The notes: a model not told the origin generated them from the letters alone. Shown: positions 8,656 to 18,631, counted from the stretch's first letter. The stretch: 64,000 nucleotides of DNA from Sphingobacterium psychroaquaticum (GCF_900177625.1 NZ_FXAU01000005.1:310001-374000); one strand, 5' to 3'. Made by a program: numbers and translations.

Positions 8656-11385
8656 TTACTTCCCAAAATTCCGCAAGTTATAATTCAGCGACAACATAAA
8701 ATAGCGGGCTAACGTATTCGACATGACATTGGTAACGGCGATATCCGTAACGCGGCGATTAATATTCTGCGCATTATTGAAAATATCAAAAGCTTTGAGT
8801 GCGATCTCGGCATTTTGGCGCTTGAAGAGCTTTTTACCCAAGGATGCATTCCATAACAATGTTTTGGTGCCTGGAGCATTCAACACCCCACTGTTGTAAA
8901 TATAGAGCAAGCTCGAGTTGAAGACAATAGATTTCAAGAACTCATAGTTTAACGTATGGTTCAATGTGTGCGAATAAACTTTGTAGGTTGGCGTTGTCGC
9001 AATCGGGTTATTGGTAAATGTTAAGTTTATCCGATAGTTGACTCCTGAGACAAAGCGCTTGTTGATATTCGTGCTTAGTCCAACGCGCTGTTGCAATCCG
9101 TAACTATAACCATTTAAGAAGTCGCCATTCAACACGGCAAAGTTACTGTTGTAGTACATGCTGTTGTTCAGGTTTAGGTTCAGCTTCCACTTTTTGATCG
9201 GTACCCCAAAGCTGTTGGTCAGACGCACACTGTAGGCCCCATCTACATTAACCGGTACTGTATACTGCCCCCCAGCACCCAGTACGACGTCGTCAAATAA
9301 AACCATAGCTGTATCTGTCATCAGAACCGAATTTACAATTTTATCATTGGTGTAATTGAAATCCAAGCTGCTGTTAAAGCTCTGTCCGGTAGTGCGTTTT
9401 ACATCTTTGTATTGCACTTTCACGCTGTGGTTGTATTCCTGCTCCAAGTTCGGATTGCCATTGCTGATACGAAGCTCGTTTTGGTTGTTCACATAATCCT
9501 GAAGTTGATTAATCGTTGGCGTATTGGTGTTGGTGTTGTAATTAAATTCCAGGCGTCTTTCTTTATTGAAATTATACGTTACCGATAGTTCTGGATGGAA
9601 GCTTCCAAAATCAGCCTTTGTGACCAAGTTGATTGGGAATGTCCGATCATTATTTCGGATACCGTGTTGGTAGCTCAATCCCACCTGTATGCGGAGCGAA
9701 TCTTTTTTGTTATAAGAAAGCGAGAGACCTCCTTTATGGTAGTTGTAATCATTGCGAAACTCATTGGACAGCCGTTCACTCAGTTCCCCCAGCTGACCTG
9801 TTTCCGCGAGAAACTCAAAGGTCTGTCGATCCGAGTAATTGGTTGTGTTTCGGAAGCTGTAGTTCAGCTGTAGGCGCGTCCGTTGGGAAAGATTTTCCGT
9901 TAATGCCAAGCGGCTACTAAACCCTGAACCGTAGCCATTGGTTACACTCTGGTTGTTGTTCGTGTCGATGCGGCTTACAAGCCCCTCTTTATAATATTGT
10001 GTTAATGCTAAATTCTTTCCCAATGCATCATTTGTACTTTTATTTCCAGAAACATTGACCGAAACCGTTCGTCCCGATTTCCGAAAACGATACATGTAGG
10101 TCAGGTCACCGCCAAAATTAAAGTTAGAGTTGTCGTTATTATTGCTGCGGTTAGACTGGTTGATCAAGTCATTCACCTTTCTGAAGCTTGAACTTGCGCT
10201 TTGCCCAGAGCGTCCCTGGCTGGTGTAGCTTAGGTTCGGGGAAAAGTCGATACGCTGTGCGGAGTCCAATGTCCAACGAATTCGTGCGTTGGCGCGGTGT
10301 TCAATATCCTTATTGCTATTAGTTTGTGCTGCCTGCTGCAATTGATTGGCGCGTGTTCCCAAGATATATTCGGTCTCCGAATTAGAGATAATGTCAGTTG
10401 CTGAGGATCGGAAGTTATAGTCGCCACTGACATCCATTTTCTTATTCAGGAATAGATTGTTGTAGTTTATTGCCGCAGCATAGGTGTCTGATAAACCTCG
10501 CTCGGTGTTGTTGTTTCCTCGTCGGGATCCACCACGCCCTTGTTCTGCAAAATTTGTTTCATTGACATTATTTCCCATCAGATTGACGGCAATTTTTTGA
10601 TCGTCTTGAAAACGATTAATGGAGGAGTTCAGCTGGAATTTGTTATGGTCACCATACCCGGATGCTGCTTTCCCGAAGAGCCCCCGTTTTTTGTCTGGTT
10701 TGGTGACGATATTGATTACCTTGCGCCGCTGCCCGTCATCAAATCCCGAAAATTTTGCTTGTTCAGATTTTTCATCAATAATCTGAACTTTGTCTATAAT
10801 TTCTGCGGGTAGGGTTTTTAATGCAATCCGTGGATCTGTACTGAAAAACTCTTTTCCATCCACGATAATCTTCGTTACATTCTCGCCATGTGCTTTTACA
10901 TTTCCTTCCTCATCCAATTCTACACCTGGAATCTGTGCGATTAGTTCATCGGCATCTGCAAACTCTCGGGTAGAAAATTTCTTGGCATCAAATTCCATGG
11001 TGTCCCCCTTTAGTGCGACAGCTGCACCGGCCGTAATTTCAATCTCTTCCAGAACTACCTCGGATGGATCTAGCAGAAAGATAGTCTGCACGTTCTTGTC
11101 GGTAATCGTGACCTGCTTATCTACCGGTTGGTGCCCTATATTTGAAAGTTTGATGAGGTATTTGCCAGCAGATACCTGGAAGGCAAAAGATCCTTGTTTA
11201 TCACTTGAGGTGCTTTTTATTACACTGTCCTTTTCATTCAGCAGTTTTAGTGTAGCCCCACCGACTGGTGCTGATGATATCTTATCCAGAATCTTTCCCG
11301 TAATCGATTGTTGGCCGAAGGCAACGAAGGAGAAAAGGATCATCAGAAAAAAAAGACCGATACGACGACGGAAAAAGCGATTCAT
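8656..11385 (-). CDS. TonB-dependent-receptor-like outer membrane protein (CarboxypepD_reg, plug, beta-barrel)
   Basis: Outer-membrane barrel protein of 909 residues. A signal peptide ends near SFVAFGQQ; residues about 25-110 form a carboxypeptidase-regulatory-like Ig domain (ITGKILDKISSAPVGGATLKLLN); then a plug-like segment (DADELIAQIPGVELDEEGNVKAHGENVTKIIVDGKEFF) and a long barrel with alternating hydrophobic strands. The C-terminus ends in YFMLSLNYNLRNFGK, a typical last strand. The substrate cannot be told from sequence: it has no SusD partner and no adjacent uptake genes. It is divergent from a TetR regulator, a natural candidate controller. The call of the general family is firm; transport role is inferred. 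Confidence 0.88.
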   Translation of the reverse strand: MNRFFRRRIGLFFLMILFSFVAFGQQSITGKILDKISSAPVGGATLKLLNEKDSVIKSTSSDKQGSFAFQVSAGKYLIKLSNIGHQPVDKQVTITDKNVQTIFLLDPSEVVLEEIEITAGAAVALKGDTMEFDAKKFSTREFADADELIAQIPGVELDEEGNVKAHGENVTKIIVDGKEFFSTDPRIALKTLPAEIIDKVQIIDEKSEQAKFSGFDDGQRRKVINIVTKPDKKRGLFGKAASGYGDHNKFQLNSSINRFQDDQKIAVNLMGNNVNETNFAEQGRGGSRRGNNNTERGLSDTYAAAINYNNLFLNKKMDVSGDYNFRSSATDIISNSETEYILGTRANQLQQAAQTNSNKDIEHRANARIRWTLDSAQRIDFSPNLSYTSQGRSGQSASSSFRKVNDLINQSNRSNNNDNSNFNFGGDLTYMYRFRKSGRTVSVNVSGNKSTNDALGKNLALTQYYKEGLVSRIDTNNNQSVTNGYGSGFSSRLALTENLSQRTRLQLNYSFRNTTNYSDRQTFEFLAETGQLGELSERLSNEFRNDYNYHKGGLSLSYNKKDSLRIQVGLSYQHGIRNNDRTFPINLVTKADFGSFHPELSVTYNFNKERRLEFNYNTNTNTPTINQLQDYVNNQNELRISNGNPNLEQEYNHSVKVQYKDVKRTTGQSFNSSLDFNYTNDKIVNSVLMTDTAMVLFDDVVLGAGGQYTVPVNVDGAYSVRLTNSFGVPIKKWKLNLNLNNSMYYNSNFAVLNGDFLNGYSYGLQQRVGLSTNINKRFVSGVNYRINLTFTNNPIATTPTYKVYSHTLNHTLNYEFLKSIVFNSSLLYIYNSGVLNAPGTKTLLWNASLGKKLFKRQNAEIALKAFDIFNNAQNINRRVTDIAVTNVMSNTLARYFMLSLNYNLRNFGK

Positions 11386-11405
11386 GGTTGTAGTTTAATC
11401 AAAAC

Positions 11406-11413
11406 CAAAGATA
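11406..11413 (-). promoter_or_regulatory. -7 promoter element of the outer-membrane receptor gene
   Basis: Minus-strand TATCTTTG, 20 nt before the receptor ATG. Confidence 0.65.
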
Positions 11414-11519
11414 ATGTCGCCAATGTAAATTACTGTTAATGTGTTAAAAAAATTACAGGACTTAATCAGATGATAACAAGTGGGTGACGTAAGAGGACAG
11501 TGGGCTCAAAAAAAATAAA

Positions 11520-11527
11520 TATCTTTG
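11520..11527 (+). promoter_or_regulatory. -7 promoter element of the TetR-family gene
   Basis: TATCTTTG matches TAnnTTTG and ends 15 nt before the ATG at 11543 (6 nt before an in-frame TTG at 11534). Confidence 0.65.
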
Positions 11528-11542
11528 TGAAATTTGTTTGGA

Positions 11543-12085
11543 ATGAGAGACAGTACGTTAAGTCGAAAAGAGAAAATCATGCGGGTAGCCCTATCGTTGT
11601 TTGCAACGAATGGGTATATTGATACATCCACAAAGGAAATCTCGATCGAAGCAGGGGTGTCCGAAGCCTTGATTTTTAAGCATTTTGGGAATAAGGATGC
11701 TTTATTGGCACATATTATTAAGGCAGGCTATCGTCGGGTTTTATCACATCATCGTGGTATGATGACCTATAAAGACCCAAAGGAGTTTTTAAAAAATATG
11801 ATATTTCTCCCGAGCCAACTCGTCGCAGAAGAACCTTTGTTTTGGAAGTTACAAGAACGGTTGTGGCACAATACGTTCTCCAAACAACAGCATGAGCAGT
11901 TCATGAAACCTGTACAGCCTATTTTGCAGAAGGCATTCTCGGAATTGGGCTATAAAGAACCGGAATTGGAGACGCAATATTTATTATTGATAATCGATAT
12001 GCTCTGGAAAAGAGAAGTTAGTGGTGATGTGACCAATGGCTTAGAACTTGCCGGCTTGTTGGAGCAAAAATACAATCTTCTGTAG
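11543..12085 (+). CDS. TetR/AcrR-family transcriptional regulator
   Basis: A 180-residue DNA-binding regulator. Residues about 5-55 form the TetR helix-turn-helix: LSRKEKIMRVALSLFATNGY, then TSTKEISIEAGVSEALIFKHF and GNKDALLAHII. The C-terminal ligand-binding half is all-helical with no recognisable ligand signature. I chose the ATG at 11543 rather than the in-frame TTG three codons upstream because it leaves a short 5' leader after the -7 box. It is divergent from the outer-membrane receptor gene (157-nt gap), so it may repress that gene and itself. I did not find a convincing operator palindrome. Confidence 0.9.
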   Translation: MRDSTLSRKEKIMRVALSLFATNGYIDTSTKEISIEAGVSEALIFKHFGNKDALLAHIIKAGYRRVLSHHRGMMTYKDPKEFLKNMIFLPSQLVAEEPLFWKLQERLWHNTFSKQQHEQFMKPVQPILQKAFSELGYKEPELETQYLLLIIDMLWKREVSGDVTNGLELAGLLEQKYNLL

Positions 12086-12178
12086 TGCGATTTTGTGCAT
12101 GTTTTGTTTTAAAAGACGCATAAAATTTTGATGATATTGTTTTTTTCGCTTATTTCGAAGATGCATAACAAACTAAAT

Positions 12179-13882
12179 ATGATAAAAAAACTGTTCGTCT
12201 TATTCGGGCTATGTGCTGCGATTGGAAGTGCACAAGCACAGAAAAGGCCAGATTTTGTTAATTTTATTAATACAAAAAACACATGGGTCGATTCGGTATT
12301 TAATTCTTTGACACCGAAGGAGCGTATCGCACAACTATTCTTGGTTCGTGCACATACCAATTTAGGTCAAAAGTATATTGATTCTGTTGCTCAGGTTGTT
12401 CAGAAAGAGCAGTTGGGTGGTCTTGTTGTTTTTCAAGGTGGGCCAGTTCGTCATGCCGAAATGTTCAATAGATATCAGAAGTTAACAAAAGTTCCACTAT
12501 TGATAACTTTTGATGGGGAGTGGGGATTAGGGATGCGGTTGCCAGATTCCACTATTTCTTTCCCATATCAGATGACTTTGGGTGCTATTCAGAATGATAA
12601 ACTCATTTATGAAATGGGGCGCCAAGTGGCCAAGGACTTCTTACGCATTGGTATGCAGTTTAACTTTGCACCGGTTGTAGATATTAATAATAACCCTAAA
12701 AATCCGGTGATCAATTTCCGTTCTTTTGGTGATAACAAGCAAAATGTGACGCGTAAAGCAAAAGCATATATGGATGGCATGGTGGACGGTGGAATCATCG
12801 CGTCACTGAAACATTTTCCTGGACACGGCGATACAGATGTGGATTCGCACTATGATTTACCCCAATTAACATTCTCGAAAGGTCGTCTCGATACATTGGA
12901 AATTTTTCCTTTTCGGGAGTTGATCAAAGCGGGCGCTCCTGCCGTTATGGTTGCACATATGAATATCCCTACCTTAGACGCCACACCAAATATTCCTTCT
13001 TCGATCTCTCGTAAGGTAGTGACCGATTTATTACGTAAGGAGCTCGGATTTAAAGGGCTTACTGTGACGGATGCTATGGATATGAAAGGTGTTAAAAAGC
13101 ACTTCCCGAATGGTGAAGCAGATGTTATGGCCATTGAGGCCGGTCATGATTTATTAGAGATTTCTGAGAATAGTGCACGTGCGATCGATTTGGTTGAAAA
13201 AGCAGTGAAGAGCGGACGCATAAAGCAGGCTGAGTTGGACGAGCGTGTGAAGCGAGTTTTGGCATCGAAGTATTGGGTAGGTCTGAATCAGTATCGTCCG
13301 GTGAACCTGATAAACCTAAATAGCGATTTGAACAGCCCCTCTGCGCAATCATTGGTGCAGCGCCTTGCAGATGCAGCCGTAACGGTGCTGAAGTCAGATA
13401 AGGGGATAAAGTCATTTAATAAAAATACACAAACAGCCATTGTCTCGGTTGGTATTAAGGAAGCGCAAGATTTTGAAAAGGGATTAGGTGTTCAGTTAAA
13501 CAACAAGAAAGAATACCTTATTACAGGGCAGGAAACGGAAGAGCAGTTGAAAGACCTGTTAAAAGATATACGTAAAAATCGTCAGATTATCTTAGCAATT
13601 CACGACAATAGATCGCGTCCAAGAAGCGAATCTGATTTAAATGCGGTGACTAAAGATTTTATTGATAAGTTGGCTGGTAGAAGAACGGTAACAGCGATGT
13701 TTACCAATCCATACGCAATCGATAACCTGCCTGTTGGTCGTAGTAATAGCATTATTGTGGGATATCAAAATGATGCTTTTATGCAAAAAGCTGTGTTAAA
13801 GGTGCTTTTGGGACAAATCAAATCGCAAGGAAAACTATCTGTCACAATTAATAAAGATTTTAAAACGGGAAGCGGATTATAA
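12179..13882 (+). CDS. Glycoside hydrolase family 3, beta-N-acetylhexosaminidase (NagZ-like), exported
   Basis: Predicted to cleave terminal beta-linked GlcNAc, most likely from peptidoglycan fragments. A signal peptide (MIKKLFVLFGLCAAIGSAQA) supports the ATG at 12179 and a periplasmic location; ATGs at 12128 and 12161 are alternatives. The GH3 barrel contains LLITFDGEWGLGMRL, the NagZ-type loop KHFPGHGDTDVDSHYDLP with its Asp-His acid/base pair, and VTDAMDMKGV with the nucleophile Asp. A second domain of about 190 residues follows. Many Bacteroidota homologues continue into a beta-lactamase-like domain; this one stops after the second GH3 domain at 567 residues. It is followed by a strong terminator. 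Confidence 0.88.
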   Translation: MIKKLFVLFGLCAAIGSAQAQKRPDFVNFINTKNTWVDSVFNSLTPKERIAQLFLVRAHTNLGQKYIDSVAQVVQKEQLGGLVVFQGGPVRHAEMFNRYQKLTKVPLLITFDGEWGLGMRLPDSTISFPYQMTLGAIQNDKLIYEMGRQVAKDFLRIGMQFNFAPVVDINNNPKNPVINFRSFGDNKQNVTRKAKAYMDGMVDGGIIASLKHFPGHGDTDVDSHYDLPQLTFSKGRLDTLEIFPFRELIKAGAPAVMVAHMNIPTLDATPNIPSSISRKVVTDLLRKELGFKGLTVTDAMDMKGVKKHFPNGEADVMAIEAGHDLLEISENSARAIDLVEKAVKSGRIKQAELDERVKRVLASKYWVGLNQYRPVNLINLNSDLNSPSAQSLVQRLADAAVTVLKSDKGIKSFNKNTQTAIVSVGIKEAQDFEKGLGVQLNNKKEYLITGQETEEQLKDLLKDIRKNRQIILAIHDNRSRPRSESDLNAVTKDFIDKLAGRRTVTAMFTNPYAIDNLPVGRSNSIIVGYQNDAFMQKAVLKVLLGQIKSQGKLSVTINKDFKTGSGL

Positions 13883-13906
13883 GAAATCTGCTTCCATCGA
13901 GGTACT

Positions 13907-13938
13907 AAAAGCACGGGACGACAACCCCGTGCTTTTTT
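13907..13938 (+). terminator. intrinsic terminator after the GH3 gene
   Basis: GCACGGG and CCCGTGC pair around an 8-nt loop, flanked by AAAA and followed by TTTTTT. Confidence 0.9.
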
Positions 13939-14118
13939 ATTTGTTGCTCGCCCTTCCTCTTTTAATTACTTACCTTTGTTTAGGTATACGGTTGTAAACC
14001 AATAGCATTTCCAAAGGAAATGTGATTTTCCTAATTAATAGCCTCAAAGCTTATCATATTGCTAAGTTTATTCTTTAAAAATTAGCATATAAAATGAAGT
14101 AAATTACACTTTAAACGA

Positions 14119-14126
14119 TATTTTTG
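14119..14126 (+). promoter_or_regulatory. -7 promoter element of sdaA
   Basis: TATTTTTG, 21 nt before the sdaA ATG. A second match, TACCTTTG at 13971-13978, could give a leader of about 165 nt instead. Confidence 0.55.
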
Positions 14127-14147
14127 TTCGGCTTAAATTTTGAGTAA

Positions 14148-15575
14148 ATGGCAAAAGAACAAATCTCTATATTTGACATGTTTAAGATAGGTATTGGACC
14201 CTCTAGTTCACATACCTTAGGACCTTGGCGTGCGGCACAACGTTTTGTCGATGTGTTGCGGAATCGACAGGTGTTAGATAAGGTCAAAGAGATCAAGATC
14301 TTACTTTATGGATCACTAGCGAAAACAGGTGTGGGGCACGGAACCGATATTGCGGTTCTATTGGGATTAAGTGGCGATGATCCCGTAACTTTTGATGTAT
14401 ATCAGGTTATGCCTAAAGTAGATCACATAAAAACCTCGCACAAGATTATTCTAGGTGCGGAGAAAGAGGTTACCTTTAGTTATACCGAGGATTTATTGTT
14501 TCTATTTGCCGAGAGTCTGCCCTATCATCCGAATGCAGTAACTTTTCAAGCGTTCCTGGAAGATGGGACTGCTATCAGTGAGACTTACTATTCTATTGGT
14601 GGTGGTTTTGTGGTGCAAGAAAATGATGCAGAGGGTTTTTTGAGTGAGGTTGATATGTCTTTTCCTGTTGAAAATGCACAAGAACTGATGGTGTGGTGTA
14701 TGAAGACTGGGTTGAAAATCTCTGAGCTCGTGATGGAAAATGAATTGGCGTGGCGTCCGGAGGAGGAAACTCGTCGGGGTGTGATGCAGATTTTCCACAC
14801 CATTAAAGATTGTATTTATAAGGGTTGCCACACCGCCGGTGTATTGCCGGGTGGCTTGAATGTCGAAAGACGAGCTGCAAAAATGAATAAGCGTCTTCTT
14901 AAAGGACGAGAATATAATGATTTTGATAGTTGGGTAGAGGCTATCCGCGGGGGAGGTAAGGACTTTGGTTATATCCTGGATTGGGTCAGTTGTTTTGCTT
15001 TGTCGGTAAATGAGGAGAATGCTTCCTTTGGACGTGTTGTTACCGCTCCGACGAATGGAGCCTCAGGTGTGATTCCAGCGGTTTTACAATACTATATAAC
15101 ATTTCACGATTGTTATAAAGAGGATAAGATTCTTCAATTTATAGCGACTGCATCAGAGATTGGATCTATTTTCAAAAAAGGAGCAACGATATCGGCTGCC
15201 ATGGGCGGGTGTCAAGCAGAGATTGGTGTTTCTTCGGCGATGGCAGCCGGCGCTTTAACCGAATGTCTGGGTGGTTCTCAGCGCCAGGTATTGATGGCCG
15301 CAGAGATTGCGATGGAGCACCATTTGGGCTTAACCTGTGACCCGATTGGCGGATTAGTGCAGATTCCATGTATTGAGCGGAATACCATGGGCGCAATCAA
15401 GGCAATTACGGCGGCACAATTAGCGTTGACTTCAAATCCAGATAAAGCGAAAGTAAGTTTGGATGCTGTTGTGAGCACGATGTGGGAGACGGCCCAAGAT
15501 ATGAATGTAAAGTATAAAGAAACGGCTGACGGTGGTTTAGCTATTAAAGTTCCATTAAGCTTACCTGAGTGTTAA
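14148..15575 (+). CDS. sdaA: L-serine ammonia-lyase (single-chain, iron-sulfur)
   Basis: Deaminates L-serine to pyruvate and ammonia in the cytoplasm using a 4Fe-4S cluster rather than PLP. The N-terminal beta domain has [15 protein letters not shown]; the C-terminal catalytic domain has [17 protein letters not shown] and [12 protein letters not shown]. Cluster ligands are Cys355, Cys397 and Cys408; their spacing (42 and 11 residues) equals that of the three ligands in the structurally known Legionella enzyme. The 475-residue length fits the single-chain type. The following gene starts one base after the stop codon, so the two are co-transcribed. Confidence 0.95.
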   Translation: MAKEQISIFDMFKIGIGPSSSHTLGPWRAAQRFVDVLRNRQVLDKVKEIKILLYGSLAKTGVGHGTDIAVLLGLSGDDPVTFDVYQVMPKVDHIKTSHKIILGAEKEVTFSYTEDLLFLFAESLPYHPNAVTFQAFLEDGTAISETYYSIGGGFVVQENDAEGFLSEVDMSFPVENAQELMVWCMKTGLKISELVMENELAWRPEEETRRGVMQIFHTIKDCIYKGCHTAGVLPGGLNVERRAAKMNKRLLKGREYNDFDSWVEAIRGGGKDFGYILDWVSCFALSVNEENASFGRVVTAPTNGASGVIPAVLQYYITFHDCYKEDKILQFIATASEIGSIFKKGATISAAMGGCQAEIGVSSAMAAGALTECLGGSQRQVLMAAEIAMEHHLGLTCDPIGGLVQIPCIERNTMGAIKAITAAQLALTSNPDKAKVSLDAVVSTMWETAQDMNVKYKETADGGLAIKVPLSLPEC

Positions 15576-15576
15576 G

Positions 15577-16434
15577 ATGAAGTATTGTGCGCTGGCCTCG
15601 GGAAGTAATGGGAACTGTTATTATATAGCGGATGGGGACGATGCAATCTTGGTCGATGTGGGTATCAATACGAAACATGTGCTCTTGCGTATGGCAGCAA
15701 TCGGCGTTGATCCGGCATCTGTTAAAGCAATTTTTATTACGCACGAGCACACGGATCATATCCGTGGTCTTTCTGTTTTCTGTAAGCGCTATGCAATTCC
15801 GGTGTATATCACGGCCGGTTCTTATAAAGGGAGCCGATTGCACCTGCCGGAAGACCTTGTACATATTATAGCGCCTAATGCTCAAGTCGTGATTGGAAAA
15901 CTAACCGTTTATGGTGTGCCTAAATACCACGACGCGAAGGAGCCGTGTAGTTTTCTAATCTCTAATGGTGTCCTGAATATTGGTGTTCTTACCGATATTG
16001 GTCGTGCTTGCGACAATGTAAAACAAGTTATTCAGCATTCGGATATCTTATTGCTTGAAGCCAATTATGATGAGAATATGTTGAATTATGGTCGTTATTC
16101 CTATTATTTAAAAAACCGAATTAAAAGTGGTTGGGGCCATATTTCTAATACAGAAGCATTGGAAGCTTTCATGGCTAGTCGGAGCCCAAGGTTACGGCAC
16201 CTGATGCTTACGCATCTTTCCGGGGAAAACAATGAGGTCGAATTGGTGCGTGAGACTTTTGCACCATATTGTGAAGATATTCAACTTTCTGTTGCAACGA
16301 GATACCAAGAGACCCCGTTATTTGATACCGAAGGTGCTGTAGACGAGACTTCCAGCGTAACAATAGAAACAGAGATTGTTGTTCTGGAGACCGTTTTTTC
16401 CTTTTCTTTTATAACGACAGACCTATCTTCTTAA
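15577..16434 (+). CDS. Metallo-beta-lactamase-fold hydrolase (YycJ/WalJ-like)
   Basis: A 285-residue predicted di-metal hydrolase. It opens with LASGSNGNCYYI, typical of the YycJ/WalJ branch, and carries the metal motif THEHTDHIRGL (residues about 53-63), a later HDAKEPCSF, TDIG and LMLTHLSGENN. YycJ-type proteins are thought to act as DNA exonucleases; that function is inferred from family only. The last about 35 residues are variable and Thr/Ser-rich. It is the second gene of an operon with sdaA and has no obvious functional link to serine metabolism. Confidence 0.85.
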   Translation: MKYCALASGSNGNCYYIADGDDAILVDVGINTKHVLLRMAAIGVDPASVKAIFITHEHTDHIRGLSVFCKRYAIPVYITAGSYKGSRLHLPEDLVHIIAPNAQVVIGKLTVYGVPKYHDAKEPCSFLISNGVLNIGVLTDIGRACDNVKQVIQHSDILLLEANYDENMLNYGRYSYYLKNRIKSGWGHISNTEALEAFMASRSPRLRHLMLTHLSGENNEVELVRETFAPYCEDIQLSVATRYQETPLFDTEGAVDETSSVTIETEIVVLETVFSFSFITTDLSS

Positions 16435-16496
16435 TCCCTGTTTTTATGGGGAAGGTCGTAACTTTGTGTTATAGAATTTAATTTACAATAACTTCA

Positions 16497-16528
16497 TTTG
16501 CTGTATGGAAAACTTTTAGTTAGTTTTG
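16497..16528 (+). promoter_or_regulatory. Complete -33/-7 promoter of the TPR-HTH regulator
   Basis: TTTG at 16497-16500 and TAGTTTTG at 16521-16528 are separated by 20 nt, a textbook Bacteroidota arrangement. The 5' leader has a small GTCGC/GCGAC hairpin just downstream. Confidence 0.75.
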
Positions 16529-16567
16529 TCGCTAATCGGCGACAAGCCACTACAGACATCTACTTAA

Positions 16568-18235
16568 ATGTTTACGATTAACCCTACGATTAACCGATCT
16601 ATCTTGATCGTTTTAAAAGTCTTATTTTTCACATTCGGGGTGAATAGCATTGTTATGGCTAATTCCGAAAGGTCACCGTTGCAAGAAACCTTTATTCCTA
16701 TTTTCAAAAAAAGCTATGAGCGGGTACGTGCGGGGCATTTTGAAATTTCGCGACTACCGGCGGGTGGGAATTCCCAAGAAGAAAAGTTGCTCTTTATTGC
16801 GAATCAGATTAATCTGGCGAAGTATTACGTAAATAATGATGGGGAGACAACGTTGCTAAGTAGTGATTTGCTGGACGAGGCGATTGTAACGACCAGAACG
16901 TTAAATGATAACGGACTTCTTGTTTTTTCATTGGTGCAGCGGGGCTATCATTTCTATCGTAATCGTAAAATTACTTTGGCTATGCCTGATTTTTTGGAGG
17001 CTATGTTTTTATTGGAACGTGACAAGAAGCTACATCCTCCTTTTGCCGAAGAAGTTTACAAAGAGATCGGTTTTTTTATGGGAACGATAGGTGATTTTCA
17101 AACCGGTATAAATTACTTGTTAAAATCCATGAAGTATACGACCGATGGGAAAGAATTGGCGGGGTTGTTTGATAACCTGGGTTATTACAGTGTGCAGCAG
17201 GGTAATATGTCGGCTGCGCGCGAATACTTTGATAAAGCTTGGGCACAGGCGGTGAAGGAGAAAGATGAGGTTCGACAAGCCAAGATTATGGGAAATCAAG
17301 CTTTGGTAGAGTTACATGAAAAAAACGAAACTAAAGCTGTTGAATTACTTCAAGCGGATATTCATATCTCCAATAAACATGATGCGCAGCTTAATACCTT
17401 ATATGCCACGAATATATTGGCAGATATTTTGATCACACAGGGTCGATTCGAGGAGGCTAAGAGCGACCTCTTAAAAGTGAAGGGCTTCGCAGATAAACAT
17501 GAAAACTTAATTGTCCGCCGACATAAGCTGAATGAGCATCTTCTTGCTATTGCGGTGGGACAGAAGGATGAAAACACCGAAATTAGATTACGACGTTTAC
17601 TCGCAAAGATGCAGGATACGCTGGATTTGTTTGATGGAGAGAATGTGACCAAACAAGCGATGTGGCTTGCAGATAAAGAATTGATAAATGAGCGATTGCG
17701 TTTGACAAACACCGCTTATAGTGTTGAGAAAAAGAAATACATAAGTTTTCTTGGGGCAGCTGGGGTTGGTGTCGTGGCCTTGTTGATCGCGGTCTATTAT
17801 CTTTCTAAAAAGCGTAAAAAAGAAGCACCTCTTAGTCAGCTGTCTTTTTTGAATCAAAACGATCATGTGGATGACGAGAGTGGAGAGCCTGTTTCTACGG
17901 AAGTGGTTGGTGGGGTTGATTCGGCGACATTGCTGTCAGAAAGTATATTGAATTCACACCTCTTAACGGAGGAAAAATGGAACCAGTTTAAGCATGGTTT
18001 CGCATTGAAATATCCAAATAGCTATCAGTCTTTACGTCGTGATTTTCCAGAGCTTTCCGAAAGTAATTTACGTATAGTCTTGCTGTGGCGATTGAACCTG
18101 ACAACCAAGGAGATCGGCTCTTTGCTTGGGGTGAGTGCCGATGCGGTGAAAAAGTCGAAACAGCGGTTGCGTAAAAAGATGGGCGAAGAAAAGTACAGCC
18201 AATTTTTGACATTTATTGAAGGGCCAGAACAGTAG
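16568..18235 (+). CDS. Membrane-anchored TPR protein with C-terminal LuxR-like helix-turn-helix
   Basis: Predicted one-component regulator of 555 residues. An N-terminal hydrophobic segment (residues about 10-30) exports the following region, which is built of TPR-like helical repeats (for example AGLFDNLGYYSVQQGNMSAAREYFDKAWAQA). A transmembrane helix lies at about 392-412 (FLGAAGVGVVALLIAVYYL), followed by basic residues, so the C-terminus is cytoplasmic. That tail ends with LNLTTKEIGSLLGVSADAVKKSKQRLRKKMG, a LuxR/sigma-region-4-like HTH. The arrangement would let a periplasmic TPR sensor act on DNA at the membrane. This architecture is common in Bacteroidota; ligands and targets are unknown. 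No partner kinase is nearby. Confidence 0.8.
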   Translation: MFTINPTINRSILIVLKVLFFTFGVNSIVMANSERSPLQETFIPIFKKSYERVRAGHFEISRLPAGGNSQEEKLLFIANQINLAKYYVNNDGETTLLSSDLLDEAIVTTRTLNDNGLLVFSLVQRGYHFYRNRKITLAMPDFLEAMFLLERDKKLHPPFAEEVYKEIGFFMGTIGDFQTGINYLLKSMKYTTDGKELAGLFDNLGYYSVQQGNMSAAREYFDKAWAQAVKEKDEVRQAKIMGNQALVELHEKNETKAVELLQADIHISNKHDAQLNTLYATNILADILITQGRFEEAKSDLLKVKGFADKHENLIVRRHKLNEHLLAIAVGQKDENTEIRLRRLLAKMQDTLDLFDGENVTKQAMWLADKELINERLRLTNTAYSVEKKKYISFLGAAGVGVVALLIAVYYLSKKRKKEAPLSQLSFLNQNDHVDDESGEPVSTEVVGGVDSATLLSESILNSHLLTEEKWNQFKHGFALKYPNSYQSLRRDFPELSESNLRIVLLWRLNLTTKEIGSLLGVSADAVKKSKQRLRKKMGEEKYSQFLTFIEGPEQ

Positions 18236-18283
18236 GTTTTACCCTTCCGGCCCTTTGACTTGTTTCGCAAACCTTCTTTCGGT

Positions 18284-18631
18284 CTATTTACTTCGACCTG
18301 TTAATTGATTCATGATCATTTCGATAACGGCTACTGCAATTGCAAAAAGTGCCGTCGTCCAAAAACCATCTACCTCAAATTTAGACCCCATTATTTTGTC
18401 TGTTAACATAATCATCAATACGGTGATGATAAAAGACACGAGACCAAAAGTAAGCCAGTTTAAGGGGAATGTAAATAGGCGGAGGATACTTCCAAAGATG
18501 CCGTTCACAACACCAATCATTAATCCGGTCGCTATAGCCCACCAAAAACTTGTGACATGTGCTCCAGGTACAATATATGCCGCGAGAGCGATGACGATAC
18601 CTGTGATAAATACGCTGATAATAAATTTCAT
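18284..18631 (-). CDS. Small four-helix membrane protein of the phage-holin-4-like family
   Basis: A 115-residue integral membrane protein with four hydrophobic helices (MKFIISVFITGIVIALAAYIV; ATGLMIGVVNGIFGSIL; LTFGLVSFIITVLMIML; TTALFAIAVAVIEMIM). The pattern GLMIGVVNGIFGSILRLFTFPLNWLTFGL is typical of the 'phage holin family 4' proteins found on many chromosomes. Despite the name there are no phage genes around it, so a lysis role is unlikely. It is convergent with the TPR regulator (48-nt gap) and transcribed alone. Confidence 0.8.
   Translation of the reverse strand: MKFIISVFITGIVIALAAYIVPGAHVTSFWWAIATGLMIGVVNGIFGSILRLFTFPLNWLTFGLVSFIITVLMIMLTDKIMGSKFEVDGFWTTALFAIAVAVIEMIMNQLTGRSK

Noticed and set aside
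11430-11480. TetR operator candidate (TTAA-tgtg-TTAA) between the receptor and the regulator
   Set aside because: The symmetry is only 4 bp per arm in AT-rich DNA; not distinguishable from chance.
18284-18631. Holin-like proteins here and at 57653-58060 as signs of a prophage
   Set aside because: No capsid, terminase, integrase or lysin genes nearby; both belong to families common on bacterial chromosomes.
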